Shown here in pieces: positions 37,201 to 49,700 of a stretch of 64,000 nucleotides of DNA. Origin of the DNA: Metopolophium dirhodum. Lineage: Eukaryota > Arthropoda > Insecta > Hemiptera > Aphididae. A program made the position numbers and the translations under genes. The stretch lies in the NCBI RefSeq assembly GCF_019925205.1, contig NC_083565.1, forward strand, positions 2,213,001-2,277,000, in the 5' to 3' direction. Below the pieces are notes generated by a model. The model was not told where the DNA came from. It saw nothing but the letters and a program-made list of their open reading frames with translations, and did no database searches. Each line of letters starts with the position of its first letter. Positions within the stretch are counted from its first letter, which is position 1.

Positions 37201-40200
37201 ACCTTATCTCTGGCGCGTGGGCGGCGGCTGCGGCGTACGAGTTCTCTCTGAATAAAAACAATAATAATAACGTTTTCTCCGTGCGACGTGTTATAGTAGG
37301 TACCTACCTGATAAAAATTATATATTATTACTATACAGTCGCCCACACCACGCCGTTGTTGTGACTAAGAGTGCTGTATATTATTATCATCCGTGCAAAA
37401 TATAATATTATATTATACGCGATTATACGAATAGCAACGACGCGTACAGCACGAGTCCGAGTGACATAATATCACATATTATACAGGCGTATATCGGGCG
37501 GGAGACTTGGGGAGAGGGCTTAAGTCCTCCCGGCAAGATTTATTCCTTTTATATATACGACACGTCTTACGCGATATTAATAAAGATTTATAACGTAATA
37601 TTAACATTTAAATAAACATATTATCGTCATTTAATATTTATTTATTTACTTCACCCATATGGCTATATACAATATTATGTTTGTAGGGGGTCAAAATGTA
37701 AATTGAAGGTTAAAGCTCGAGGGAAAAATGTCAATTCAACAATTCGAACAAATATCTGCCAACGAGTCTGTGAATCGAGATAAATCAATCGAAACTCGCG
37801 GTCGCGGCCTATATAATATTATAGTCGTTTTAATACGATTTGTACTCGACAGTCGTTTTGTGGCGGCGGCGGTGCGCGCGTGTGTGTGTATGTACTTACC
37901 TAATAATAATATAGCTAATAATAATAATAAATGCTGCAGCATATTATCTGAGCCTCGGCGGCTTATTGCCGACCGGACAATATTATATACACATCACACG
38001 CACATTTACGATTTCGACGATTTCGGGCCGCCCAACACTTGGCGGTATCATCTTTAATAATAGATTCGGTGGTTGAGATTTTTTCGATTTTTTTATTACC
38101 ATTAGTATTTAGTATTACAATATTATTATAACATATAATATATAGGTGGTATGGGCCGGTATACTCGACATCGGTTATTATGTAAATCGTTCTCGTAGAT
38201 AAGACGCGCGCTGCGGAACCGGACTCGGCTCGGGGTTGGGTAATTACTCGAAAACGGGTAAAAGAGAGGATACCCGTACACACACACACACACACAAATC
38301 CACACACACACACACACCCCACACACACACACACACACCCACACACACACATTTCACACACACACACGCACATACACACACATGTACTGAATATCATACC
38401 AAGCGACGGACATACAGCGACCGTAGAGTTTTGCGCCCGGAGCGCGTTAGATGAGGTTAAATGATTTCCCGGACGGCGGTGCGCGCGCTCGCGACCGTTC
38501 CAAATGCGGGAATAGAGGTAGGTATATCGGTAACAATAATAATATTATATTAATAATTATTATTATAATACACTGCTGGCGACGCGTGATTGAACGTACG
38601 GTATTTGTTAACACTGTCAAACAGCGAGACGTGAAATCAATCAACTCGCGGGCTTATTATCATTTGCATATCGCATATAATATATTATAATATGGGTCCG
38701 GAGATTTCTCGTATACCTACCTACCTACCTAGTACCTGCCTATAATACAAACACACGAAATATTATTATAATATCACGTCCGTACGGGCTGTGTATAATA
38801 CTTATGTGTATGTAGTATTTATGGCGATCGTTCATTCGTTCGTTATATCCGTAATGGGCGCATATGCAGTAATATACTAGTAATACGTAAATACTAAATG
38901 TGCATACCTATATAATGCGCGTTGTATGCCTACGCACGGTCCAGCTATAAAATATATAATATATATTATGTCCAGTCGGTTCCACATGAATTATTCGTAC
39001 ATAATATAATATTATGGAAAATTCACATTGGACATATTATAGCGTGATGGCATTTTGGCATTTTGCAGGTAGCGCGCAGATCGTCATAGCCGGTGGGCAA
39101 TAGGTACCTTCAGATTTAGTATAGGTACGTGGAAATTCTGTGACAATAGGTCCCTATTACCCACGATATATGCATATGCACAATATACATAATATATAAG
39201 GTGACCCTACACCGAAACAATGCTACTGAGTATACCATAAGGTGCTGTATTATGCACATAAGCGTCAAGGGTATTATTGAAAGAACTTACCATTTGTGCG
39301 AAAAATTAAATTTTATAATATAAATAATATAATAGTAAGTACTTATATAATATCACAAAAGTGATACAAATAATAAATGCATATTAAACACTTATTAAGG
39401 TACTTAATACTTAGCACACAATTTATACTTAGGTATTATTATATTATTAATATAGTTACTTTAAATCGTCAAGAATATTGAGTCAAGTAGGAATTAGTAT
39501 ATCACCTCATAAATTATAATACATTTGTCTGCTAAAATTGAGGCGCTTTTATACGATAGTAATTATTTCCTTACTGTCTGGATTTGGTACTTGTGTAAGC
39601 CATCAGATACGACGATGTTCGCAAGAAAACAGTGGCGTGAAATTATATTGTACACAAATCTATAATAATACGAACGTTTTATAATAAACTGTTATAACCG
39701 CGCGGATGTCACAATGTGTGTACGGTTGTTGAAACTCTTCTTTTTCGGTTCTGTTCAAAGGTCCGAGCAGCGCCGACGACTCTGACACTGAATCGGAACC
39801 GGGTTTCCACTTGAAACGCAAACAGCGCCGGAGCCGAACCACGTTTACTGGCGAGCAACTCGAAGACTTGGAGCGCGCATTCCACAAGTCCCAGTACCCA
39901 GATGTGTACACAAGAGAAGAGCTGGCCCAAAAGTAAGACTTTTTTTACTAACTAAATATATTACAATATATTACAATATTCAACGTTGTTGATATTATGC
40001 TGTATACCCATATATATTTCGAATTTCATTATCTGTAACTGAATATTTGTCTAAAAAATTCGACGTTTATAAATTAGGATTTCGCTTTCTATATAGATAC
40101 ATATTATAGAGATAATTCATTCGTATATTTTAATGACCTATAGCGTTCGACTTTGGGGGTCCGCCAAAACATTCTAACTTAAAATGATTTTCTGTCAATT

Positions 40201-43200
40201 TTCTGAAGATTCTATTCCGTCCAATCCATAAACCAAACTAGTATATATTCAAAGCCTTAGACATAAAAATATAGGAGTGCATAAAATATAATGGTGACGA
40301 CTGACGAGGGCCGGCGAAGTTCTTGGTGCCAACGTCACGGCATCGCTCAGCATACACCACGTCATAATATATCTTATACCTAAATTATAACCCTGTATTA
40401 TTTTAAACACACCGAGAAAAGGGGAACGTAATGAAATAAACCGAATAATAAGGGGCGTAATGGTGATTCGTCGAAACGGTTCTCGGGAGGGTATCTATTA
40501 GGCACATATTATTATAATACATATACGTCATATATGCAGTGTGTGCGCGGTGGTAATTGCCGGCTGACGCGTCTCAGTGAAAGTGAAAATCATAACCGCC
40601 GCCGCCGCCACCGCGACTATCTCACGATCGGCCCTCTGTATATTACACGCGGCCGCCTGTAAAATACGACGACGACGACACAAAGGTCACGGCGTGCGAC
40701 CGAGGTCTTTCCAGGGTTTTCGGGGTTCGTGAAAACTTTCAAACGGCAATTATTTCGCAGACACACAGACACTGCACGTCATGTCCAAGTCGTGTTTTTC
40801 CGGTGTCGAGAAACGTGTCGCTGATCGTGTTTTTTTTTTCGCCGTTTTCATTACGACTTATCTATAGTGATAATTATTATTACGCATACGTCGTTCGGAC
40901 GTATCGTACTGCAACAGACGAGAGGAGGTCAGTAACGTGCGTGCCTAACCTATAGACTGTGACTATAATATATCGTGTGAAATTCCGACCAAATCGTCTT
41001 CCTGGACTGCAGCTGCTGCGACTGTATTGGAATATTATGTTGCGCGCACACACTTTCTTCCAACATTTCGGATTTTTCGAACATCCCTATATCCGTATAT
41101 TGTCTCTTTAAAATATGTATTTTGAAAAATATTAATGACTTGGGTGCTATCCATTCAGATATACGGTCTATACGGTATAGAATTTAAATTCTGATCAGCA
41201 TGTTATAATATTATATGAATGAAAAATTGTTATTAGGTACGAATAACGCATACTGTGAGATGCTATGTCTAACACGACGCGATGATAGATGGCGATTGAA
41301 TAAATATATCCTGTATATACCTGATATAATCTCATATATAGTCGTGGTGTATCGATACTTACCTAACCGTGGTTCTGTTTTGTTTTTTGTCTCCAGAACC
41401 AAACTCACCGAGGCCAGGGTGCAAGTGTGGTTCAGCAATCGCCGGGCTCGTCTCCGGAAGCAGATGGGCACGCACCAGCACATGAACGCCGCGGCAGCGG
41501 CAGCGTTTAACCCGGCCGCGGCTGTCGTGAGCCTCTCGGCTGGCTCGTTCCAGTCCGCGTCCAGCGGCCAACACGGAGCTCACGGCCAGTATGGTGGCCA
41601 CGACCATCACTCGACCACCGCCGCGTCGAACTTCAATTCGCCCCAAGGTAAGCACACCGAGCTCGATTTTATATTTCCCTCGGCGGTATTATATGGGGCC
41701 CTACTACAATATAACTGTTGCGTTTCCATGATTTTTTCTATTAGATCAGAGGCAATACCCACATCAATTAATTTGATTCCCTTAGAAACATCGAACGTTT
41801 TTAAGGCACGCAGTGATAAACTGTTTAGAAATTAAGACATTGATTTGAGATTTTAATCATTGCTGCCGTGGCAGTGTCGAGATAAAATTCATGACCGCGG
41901 ACGATAATATATATAATATTATCGCATATTTATCTTGTAAACATATCGTGTATTGCGCGTGGTGATGCAGGGACATTGATGACGCGTTAAAGTTTTGTAT
42001 GATTTTGAAATGTACTTACCCAGCTAAAAATTTAAAGCAATAAAATCCTCATTAATTTTTATCGTCAAAACACGTTTTGTGCAAATGAAATAAAACAAAA
42101 GCAAATCAAATATATACGCTGCAGTGCACAATATTTCGCATAACACCGCTCAACGATATACATACTAATATAACTGTACACACATTTAGTTCATTTTAAT
42201 AGAGCAACGATAGTATTAAGTTTGAGCCCAATACACACACACACACACACACACACTTGGGAATGATATGACGCGAGTATACAGGTATTATATATATGTA
42301 TACATACCGGTAATATACTGCGCGGGCGCGAGCGGCCATCACGGAAATTACACGGTGCGCGACGATTAATACACACCGCGGTAATGTTTTAATGGGTATA
42401 ATATTATATATTTTATACTCTTTGAAGTTTGGCCGTGATTTCGACGTGTACCGCCGCCGCCGCCGCCGTAATAATAACCGTGTTCAGGCCAGCGCGAGAG
42501 GTGAACTCGCGATCATGGTACCTGCGTATGTATAGTACGACCGAACACGAACCGGGCCGGAAATTATATACGAAACCGTCCGGGCACGTATGCACATTTA
42601 TACATGGGTATAGGTATTATATTAATAAAAGCGCGCACGCGGGGACGCTCATCGTGAGTGCGATTTTCATTTCTCATTTAATCCCGTCGACGAAACCGCG
42701 TACCTACGTGTCATTTCGTTATGCGTACGCGCCAATATAATATATCGTTGTATAATATGTTATGTGCGTCTACATATATAAATAGATACCTCTCGCGGGG
42801 CGCAAGCACTGCACGACGGCGGCAATAAACAGTAATAATATAAAACGATAAAAAATAATATTCGCCACGAGCGGCCATCATCGCGTCCGTACGTCGTATA
42901 AAATATTACGTAGACATAATATATGTGTTATAGGGGGGAAGATGGGGATGAGAAAAAGCGTTTTATACAGGATATGCGTATATTATGTATTTGGGGCGAC
43001 GATGCCATTTTTACGCTCCCCTAGTCGTCGTCACCTATATAATATAACACGATATGTGTCCGACCCCGCGCCGAGTGCACCCCGGCCATTTGCCGCGCAC
43101 AAAACTACCCCTTCGCCGCAGTTTTTTCACCCCGCTGATTTTTCCCGTCGTTTTTGCTTCCGCAGGGACTTCCCACGGCACGTGGCCCACCGCCGCCGCC

Positions 43201-46101
43201 GCCACTGGATACTATCCGGCGACTTCCTGCAACTACGGGCCAGGCGGCAGTGGCATGAACGGCGGCACGTCCGCCGACGCCATGTACCACCACCCGCACC
43301 ACGCGCACCACCAGCACAACAATAACAACAACAACAACGCTGGCGCTTCGTATTCGCCGCAGGGAACGGCGGTCGACCATCATTCGTTGGGATGGACAAA
43401 GCCCAACAAGGACGTGACAGCCGCCGCTACTTGGAGCCCGGACAATTACTCGTAAGTACCTATAACAACATCATCGTAACCTATATTATATAAATAGACG
43501 AGGAAAGAGAAAAAAAATTGTCTTATATTCACTGTACCTACAGTAGCTATTGTCGAGCAAACCCGCTTTATAGGTAATTTGTGTTATTTGAATATAATGC
43601 CCGATAATAGTATGTATATTAATATAATATTATTATAAATACTGATCCAGTGGTGGCTCGTGGACTTCTTATAATATAGGTATCCCGGTGGTTAGCCTGG
43701 TAGAGCATAGGTATATTTAAAAAATTAAAAAAACGCACAAACACAAAGAATACTGTTTCTTCATAACATAATATCATGTTATATTTCTTTATTATCGTGA
43801 CTACAAAACACGTACTTGTAATGTTATGACTTATCAGAACGTCATAGAAATACCATAAAAATCGACTTGATAAATTCTTATTTTTATATTAGAACATTAC
43901 ACCGATTTTCTTCGTACTTCTAACTAATCGACAAATTAACGTAATTTAGTACCTATATGATGCATTATTTGTTCTGCATCATTTTATAATGACTTATTTT
44001 TTTTACTGTCGTCCCCCACTATCTTGAGTAACAGCGTCACAGTTGTTTGTATTATTTGCACATAAATTTCCGACTATAATATTATATTGATTAGTCCAAA
44101 TTTTTTTATAGTACAGAATATAAATATAACATGATATAGTGTATAATGGGCCCCACTGAGCAAGCTTGTGTTGGGGCCCATACGGTCATACCTACAAGCA
44201 ACAATATTGATCAAATACAAAAAACTGTTAGTCGATTTATATTTTTTTCCTTCCCTCCATTCCCTCTAAGCATGGAGTCATGCCGCCACTGATAAATAGT
44301 GATGATGATGGTTGGGGCATCATGCATTCATGTGTCTTCGGCACTATATTATGTACCGAGTAATATGTGTAATTCACAAAATATCTAATCAGACTTGAGC
44401 TGTGTTTTGACTTGTACAATGATATAATATTATGGGGATTACGACGAGGGTCGGAAACAATTATCGTCCGTTGCCGCGCGGCGGCGGCGTCGTTACATTA
44501 TTAAACTTAAATAAAACAATTTCTAATTAGATTACCCGTGATTCGTTTCGTTTTTTCCCCTTTTTACTTACTACTCTTCTTATAACCACCGCCACTGCCG
44601 TCACCGCCACTACTCGTGAGTAATGGTCAGAAATTAATATGGTTCGCCGGAGAAATTACGGACCGCCGCCGCGTATGGAATGGATTAAAGCCGATAAATC
44701 AAGATAATGAAATTTTGTTTCTCTCTGTCCCGCGTGTAGAGATATAGGTAGGTACTGCAGGTACGGCGCACGCGTATACTGCAGCGTAGGTATGTACAAA
44801 ATATAATATTTTCCCTCATTTCGATCGGTCAGTTGAAAAGCACTTGTCATTAGATTCCGTGTGTATTACCACCCATGCTGCGGCAGTCGGTCTGTTGCAG
44901 CGGGTAACCGGTGACTTTTACAAATCGACTATATTATATTATTATATTATTATATATATATATACAAGCAAGCTTGTACCTATCGCCGAGCGCTGGAATA
45001 ATAATAATAATGACCACGGAGCGCGTATGTATACCTATATGTATGTAATTCATTAGAACGAAAAAATAAAAATGATCTCTTCAGAACTTCAGAAGCCCTC
45101 CGGTTCGCATTCATTACGCCACGCGTCGGTGATGTTGTCGAGACTAAAATATTATTATATATCGTATTATACCTACCTGCGTGTATAATAATATTATATT
45201 ATTATATTGTGCAGCGGCGACCTTCGATTTTCCGATTTCTGTTTTTTTTTTTTTTTTTACGCCCGCTGAGAAAATAACGATTTCGCGATGTCTCAGCTCA
45301 GAGTGTACGCCGCTGATATCATATAATATTATATGATATTTCAATATAAAATGCATCGTATGCAAATAGTGCAATCTGCAGAAACGCGCGATGACTACTT
45401 GTGTTGTTCGTATTATTATTGGGTGAATTTATACAATTTAGTGATAACAATATTATCCGTCGTATAGGCTTTATTTGACATCTACATGTTCGAGGGAGTT
45501 ATCGGGATATTAAAATTGTGATATTACTTTTTTTACACAGTTATGTAACTCACTTTAACATTAAAATATCAATAAAAGCCTTCGGAGTGCCCTCTATATG
45601 TACCAGGTACCTAACTTTAAATTTTACATACGCATTGTATGATTCACTGTATAAATTATAAATTATTTCGAAACTACAAATAGGTACCGATGGGTACTTC
45701 TGAACGCAGATTTGTTGTACCTATACCAACGAAGTTTATGAGGCGGAAACAAAACTTGCGGGTGTAGCGACATCTCAAGGAGAGACATAATACATATAAT
45801 GTCACATAACATTTTTATGATAAAAAATAATAGCGGGTTGGGGGTTCCGGTAAATTCGGGTGTAAAATCTTGTATTATATTATTATGAAACTTTCGATCA
45901 CAAGTCGACGTCGTGCAGTTTAACCACTGGATTTCAAAAATGTAATTTCATGTTTTATTTCGCAGGTTCTTTGCCGGCGGCAACACCATATACGGGTCAG
46001 GTTCCAACTTGGCTCCGCACTCGGCTAGCGAAGCCAAGTCTGGCTATCCGTACTTCGGTCAACTGTCCCAAATGGACGCCATGTGTGGCAGGGTGCATTA
46101 A
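31212..46101 (+). CDS. gsb: gooseberry-class Pax3/7 transcription factor, 7 exons
   Basis: Exons are 31212-31266, 31589-31900, 33634-33742 (or from 33631), 39761-39932, 41397-41647, 43166-43451 and 45966-46101; all introns are GT..AG and the phases agree if two missing bases in exon 2 are allowed for. The product is about 440 residues. MSVSTLNMTPYFTGYPFQ at the start is the signature of fly gooseberry rather than gooseberry-neuro. Domains: paired domain about 19-143 ([19 protein letters not shown] onward); octapeptide HSIDGILG 153-160, a likely Groucho-binding motif; homeodomain about 181-240 with F8, L16, F20, W48, F49, S50, N51 and R53, i.e. paired type with Ser50; then an Ala/Ser/His/Asn-rich C-terminus. 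In flies this class is a nuclear DNA-binding regulator of segmentation and nerve-cell identity; the same role here is inferred. As sequenced, exon 2 is frameshifted (see findings), giving a stop at 31885-31887. All other exons are intact, so I favour sequence error over a pseudogene. Confidence 0.93.
31391..31407. repeat. Short interstitial (CCTAA)3 tract in gooseberry intron 1
   Basis: CCTAACCTAACCTAACC is three units of the arthropod telomere repeat TTAGG read on the other strand. It is too short to say more than that. Confidence 0.7.
31589..31900 (+). CDS. gsb: gooseberry exon 2 (paired domain), frameshifted as sequenced
   Basis: From acceptor GATACAG it encodes the PAI subdomain and linker ([46 protein letters not shown]) in one frame to about 31818. 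The match then continues one frame over (DVE.RIEEYKKANP) and, from about 31863, another frame over (MFSWEIRDKLVK). The donor is AAAG|GTGCGT. Two single bases are missing relative to the family; see findings. Confidence 0.92.
31901..33630 (+). other. gooseberry intron 2 (1.7 kb)
   Basis: AT-rich DNA with a (TA)n run near 31978-32011. Short open frames on both strands are compositional. No transposon or RNA gene was recognised. Confidence 0.6.
33634..33742 (+). CDS. gsb: gooseberry exon 3 (end of paired domain, octapeptide)
   Basis: Encodes DGICDKNSAPSISSISRLLR, a short Arg-rich spacer and HSIDGILG; the donor is TTGG|GTAAGT. The acceptor is CCCAGCAG: use of the first AG starts the exon at 33631 and adds a Gln, use of the second starts at 33634. 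The second gives the usual length for the family. Confidence 0.92.
35107..35136. repeat. (CCG)n trinucleotide run
   Basis: About nine consecutive CCG units in intron 3 of gooseberry, not in any supported exon. Confidence 0.9.
38276..38382. repeat. Interrupted (CA)n microsatellite
   Basis: Runs of CA broken by AATC, CCC and TTT interruptions cover about 107 bp. It gives rise to spurious Thr-His and Cys-Val frames. Confidence 0.95.
39761..39932 (+). CDS. gsb: gooseberry exon 4 (acidic linker and first part of homeodomain)
   Basis: From acceptor CTGTTCAAAG it encodes an acidic linker (SSADDSDTESEPG), the basic KRKQRRSRTTF arm and helices 1-2 of the homeodomain (EQLEDLERAF, YPDVYTREELAQ). It ends inside the codon of homeodomain residue 37 (donor AA|GTAAGA, phase 2). 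Confidence 0.95.
39933..41396 (+). other. gooseberry intron 4 (1.5 kb)
   Basis: Its middle (about 40540-41050) is GC-richer than flanking introns and contains (CCG)n and (GAC)n patches. No exon-like signal was found. A candidate control region at most. Confidence 0.5.
41397..41647 (+). CDS. gsb: gooseberry exon 5 (recognition helix and C-terminal region)
   Basis: From acceptor TTGTCTCCAG it encodes TKLTEARVQVWFSNRRARLR, including Ser50 and Asn51 of the recognition helix, then a poly-Ala patch (NAAAAAAFNPAAAVV) and a Ser/Gly/His-rich stretch. The donor is CAAG|GTAAGC. The open frame continues about 190 bp into the intron without meaning. Confidence 0.95.
41648..43165 (+). other. gooseberry intron 5 (1.5 kb)
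   Basis: It has an (AC)n run (about 42232-42256), a (CCG)-rich patch (42451-42468) and a GC-richer second half. Open frames at 42429-42740 and 42942-43325 are out of frame with the real exon 6 and have no recognisable domains. Confidence 0.5.
43166..43451 (+). CDS. gsb: gooseberry exon 6 (His/Asn-rich C-terminal region)
   Basis: From acceptor GCTTCCGCAG it encodes SHGTWPTAAAATGYYPATSC, a His-rich block (MYHHPHHAHHQH), a run of Asn, and TWSPDNY. The donor TACTC|GTAAGT overlaps an in-frame TAA, so unspliced RNA would end the protein right after NYS. The aligned fly sequence continues (TWDSYNFAGSFF), which supports splicing to exon 7. Confidence 0.88.
43452..45965 (+). other. gooseberry intron 6 (2.5 kb) with a hAT-like element
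   Basis: It carries the probable hAT element at 43648-44291, a (TA)n run near 44950 and a poly(T) run near 45242-45258. Otherwise no gene, RNA or repeat was recognised. Confidence 0.55.
43648..44291. mobile_element. Probable non-autonomous hAT element in gooseberry intron 6
   Basis: The left end CAGTGGTGGCTCGTGGAC and the right end (reverse complement) CAGTGGCGGCATGACTCC agree over the first ten bases except one and in scattered positions beyond. CAGTGG..CCACTG ends are typical of hAT elements. A target duplication is not clean: ATAAATAC lies 6 bp outside the left end and ATAAATAG directly follows the right end. No coding capacity. Confidence 0.55.
45966..46101 (+). CDS. gsb: gooseberry exon 7 (C-terminus)
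   Basis: From acceptor TTTATTTCGCAG it completes a Ser codon and encodes FFAGGNTIYGSGSNLAPHSA, then GYPYFGQLSQMDAMCGRVH and TAA (46099-46101). The phase matches the exon 6 donor exactly (2+1). A longer frame across this exon in another phase is a shadow. Confidence 0.85.
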
Positions 46102-46381
46102 CTGCATTGAATGCAGCGGTGGAGGCTTTTATTATATCGGCGTAAGAGGAGGCGTCGTACCGTTTTCAAACTCGTCCCCTTTCCCTTTCCTGGCCGTACA
46201 GCAATTTTATATTATTGCCGTGTTTTCTCTCGGCGAATCCGATCCGCAGCAATATAAACTACGCAAGAACATATTTTTTATTTGATCATCATAATGTTAT
46301 ATCAATATTGTATATTATTAAACTATTATCATTATTATTATTATTATTATTAGCAAATATTATCATTATTGTTTTATTGTA

Positions 46382-46387
46382 AATAAA
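46382..46387 (+). terminator. Candidate polyadenylation signal of gooseberry
   Basis: AATAAA in TTGTAAATAAATACAAAAC, about 280 bp after the stop codon. A second AATAAA lies at 46713-46718 (TACTAATAAAATCG). Either or both could be used. Confidence 0.45.
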
Positions 46388-46718
46388 TACAAAACTAACG
46401 TCTAACGGTACCTATAGTAAAACCTTACGCGTACCTATATAATACATTGTAACTATAATACAATATTATAATTTTACACTAAAAATGTTTTTTTTTTCTT
46501 AAAGGTGCACAGCGCAATTCGTATTGTGCATATTATTATGTAGTTATAAAGAGTAAAAGATAAGATTTACAAAAAAAAAAAACATTGTACATTATTTTCA
46601 TGTAATATAATACTATTATAATAGTATGTAAAAAAGATCCAGCGAGTGTTATATCATATTATATCATACACACTATATTATATATTATATCATGTACATT
46701 ATATTATATACTAATAAA

Positions 46719-49700
46719 ATCGTCGTCGATACGTGTTTATAATACATATTTTACGTTTTCTTTCCATTATTGCGCAGTGTGTAATGCGTATTGTTGTCGA
46801 CGTACATAATAAAATAATATTATTACAAAGACGGCGACGACGACCGAAACTGACCGCTCGCCGGCAACGCATTATTGTGTCGTCGGCGGGTCCTCTTCGT
46901 CCGGCCGATGACGCGTGTTTTACCGCGCCGCCGTGTACTTACAGTGGACGGACCATTTTTCAATTTTTGAAAAGGTTGCGCGACCCAAAAATCGTATACG
47001 CACGTACAAACCGCTATACACACATTATATAATGTAGTGGTTATCGGCGTCCGTTATTTTTTAGTCCCTCGGCACCGGATGCGCAAAGAAAAATCACTTT
47101 TTCGATTGCGTGCTGATGACGGCGGCGTCTGCGTGTGCGGTGGTCGAATTTTACTTATTTACGACGAATAATTTCACTCGGAACGGAAAAGTTAATGTCT
47201 GCAGAGAATAATTATTGTACTCGTTACGATCATTACACAAAACGTAATTATTTAGGTAAAACAAAGGTTTAACACTAAAGAAAACTCAGTTTTTCAATGT
47301 TTATAGTATTGTAAAACGGAGTTAATTTTTGTAAATTAATAAACGGGTACGATTCAAAATACGCACCTACTACATAATATAGTTATAATTATTTAAAAAT
47401 AATAAAAATAATAGGCAGGTATTACCTACGTTAACCTACGTTTACTTCTAAATAAATCGGTTACGCGTCTCGCAATAACTATATTATAATATTATGTCAT
47501 CGTACGATCAGAGTACATTACCTTTTTCGGTTACCCGAGTGGATTTCGAACATTTTGGTATTATCTATGGACGCGTGTGGTATGGACCAGTGCAAGTCCG
47601 ACAGTGGTCGTAAGTACACACATATGGGGCACATATTATGAGGGACTGTCCAGCGAGCGACTGCGATGTATAATAGTATATTGTACCGACAATAAAGACA
47701 TAATAATATAATATTGCGTCGACGATAAACTCGAGTGCAGTGTGGCCCGCACTCGACGATACGATGTGATGACGTTTGATTTAATCGCCCGTGAAACGTG
47801 TGCATGGCGATTCGTAATTCGTGTTAGGTATAATAATATTATAATAATATAATGGTCGTCAGAATCGAATCGTAGATAATATAAGAATGGATAGGACATA
47901 AGAAATTGTCACATGAAACTTTAGTGATACTATTTTTGAGGTTATATGGGGCAAACATTGATATGATAATTGATAAATAATAATAAATATTTTAAATATT
48001 TAACAAAGTTTAGAGTAATTTTCCAGGCACGAGTGGCACAACAATCAAAATACAAACTGACTATCATGTCATCATTATTATTTAATTAAATAGTTTTGCA
48101 CATAACCTTAAAAAGCCCCATATCGTCTTTCTCTCTTTACGTTCTCTCTTCGCCTAAAAAGCACACGGCCCCATATGGAACTGGTATAGGCATGTCATAT
48201 CCATTCTTATATTATCTGTGGTTGGTATAGAGTAATCTGAGAAGGGCGATGAGATAAACGAAGAATTGAATATTATTGATATATTATATTATCTATGAAT
48301 CGAATGTCGTTGATCGTCATATCATATTGTTGTCGGGTTCAAACTCTGCGTGCGGATTTTCAGGTGATATATTATGTAGTATGTTACTATATTATTTTGT
48401 TCGATATAAAATATTTTATGTAGATCGTCAGATCAAAGTAATTTACATCGAAGAATATAATGTCGGCTAAAACGCACGCAACGTAGCGAAAAGTCGACCT
48501 GAAGTGCTGTCATATTATTATATCGACCTTATATGGGCAATCATTATGGTTATATTATTGGTCGCATACGAAATTTCACAGTTTGTAAACTTGAAAAAAA
48601 TGCGTCTAGTGATGCGTGTGAATTCCCGGGAATTTGATTTCGGGAAATTTCAACTGGAAATTCTCTGGAATCTTCCCGACATCCAAGGCGCCCGATGGGG
48701 GGGAGTGTCGGGGAGGTCGTGTCCCCAAGCTCTTTTAGTTAATATATTTAATTGTTTTATCACTCGTAAAAAAAAAATAAGTTATCTCTGCGGCGCCCTT
48801 GACAACACCGTGGCCATTTTAATTACTACACCTATATATATTTTTCATATGACATTATGTTTCAATATTTAATTCAACTAAGTCATAAATTACAACAAAT
48901 GGTTTTTACGCAAAAAAAATGTAAGGTAATATTTTAGGAAGACTTTTTTTGGTGATTTCGAAAATATATTATAGGTACACACAATATAATATTATAATAC
49001 AAGTCTAATTCAAGGTTCACTTAAAATATGGCGGTCATTAGATATTAAATGTATGTCGTATTCGTATAAATTAACATTTTTTTTGAAGAAGAAATATTAA
49101 AAGAATTTTTTTCGAAACAATTATTTTTTCCGGAAACATTCTTTGAGGAATATTCTATGTAGAAAATCACTATACACGCGTTTTAATTCAGATATTATAC
49201 TATTAGTAGGTACCTGTACGTATTTAACCCTATATAATATAATGTAGATATAGTGCCTATATTATTGTAATTATTATTTAAGTTCATATTTTTTTTTTAT
49301 AATGTAGTTCAAAATTGTGGTAAATGGCAACATCGCAATTTTTTTTTGCTCAACCGTGATGAAGGTTTTCTTTTGTATTTCCATATCCTTTGATATGCCG
49401 ACAAATTTGTTCAATCGTGTCGTAAAAAAGATGTTTTATGCTCAATCGTGTGATAGCTGTTTCTGGTACCCAACTCGGATGCGCCGTAAAACAATTCCAT
49501 TTATTCACTGTAGGCACTGGCGCAACTAGGCGCAACTAGTACTCAGGAGACTTGTGCACCCCCAAGTTTAAAGTGCACCCTCAAGTAATAAGAGACTTTT
49601 TCTATTCTATTTTGATTATTTTGATGGAAAAATTATTAAAAAATACAAATATGTTGTTCTATACCCATATTGTATATTGAGGAATATAATAAATAGGTAG

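Larger units (their letters stand above)
33743..39760 (+). other. gooseberry intron 3 (6 kb) with GC-rich islands and microsatellites
   Basis: The largest intron. It contains (TA)n runs (about 33821-33838 and 34073-34091), a (CCG)n run (about 35107-35136), GC/CpG-richer islands (33980-34480, 36770-37260, 37780-38060, 38190-38520) and a long interrupted (CA)n tract (38276-38382). The islands could be enhancers, as developmental regulators often carry them in introns; I see no coding sequence in them. Confidence 0.5.

Noticed and set aside
37963..38454. Cys-Val-rich and Thr-His-rich open frames
   Set aside because: They are translations of the interrupted (CA)n microsatellite on the two strands, without independent coding signal.
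39629..39660. CAGTGGCGTGAAATT as a hAT end in gooseberry intron 3
   Set aside because: No matching CACTG end or 8-bp duplication could be paired with it.
41215..41835. 206-codon open frame as a gene of its own
   Set aside because: Only 41397-41647 is coding (gooseberry exon 5); the rest is intron read through by chance.
43680..43712. tRNA D-arm-like GTTAGCCTGGTAGAGCAT
   Set aside because: There is no B box or closing stem downstream; it lies inside a hAT-like element and is probably chance or a decayed SINE piece.
45950..46285. 111-codon open frame after gooseberry intron 6
   Set aside because: It covers exon 7 in the wrong frame; the phase fixed by exon 6 gives a different, family-consistent ending.
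46733..47032. Arg-rich 99-codon frame after gooseberry
   Set aside because: GC-rich composition on both strands and no motif; probably gene-flanking or control DNA.
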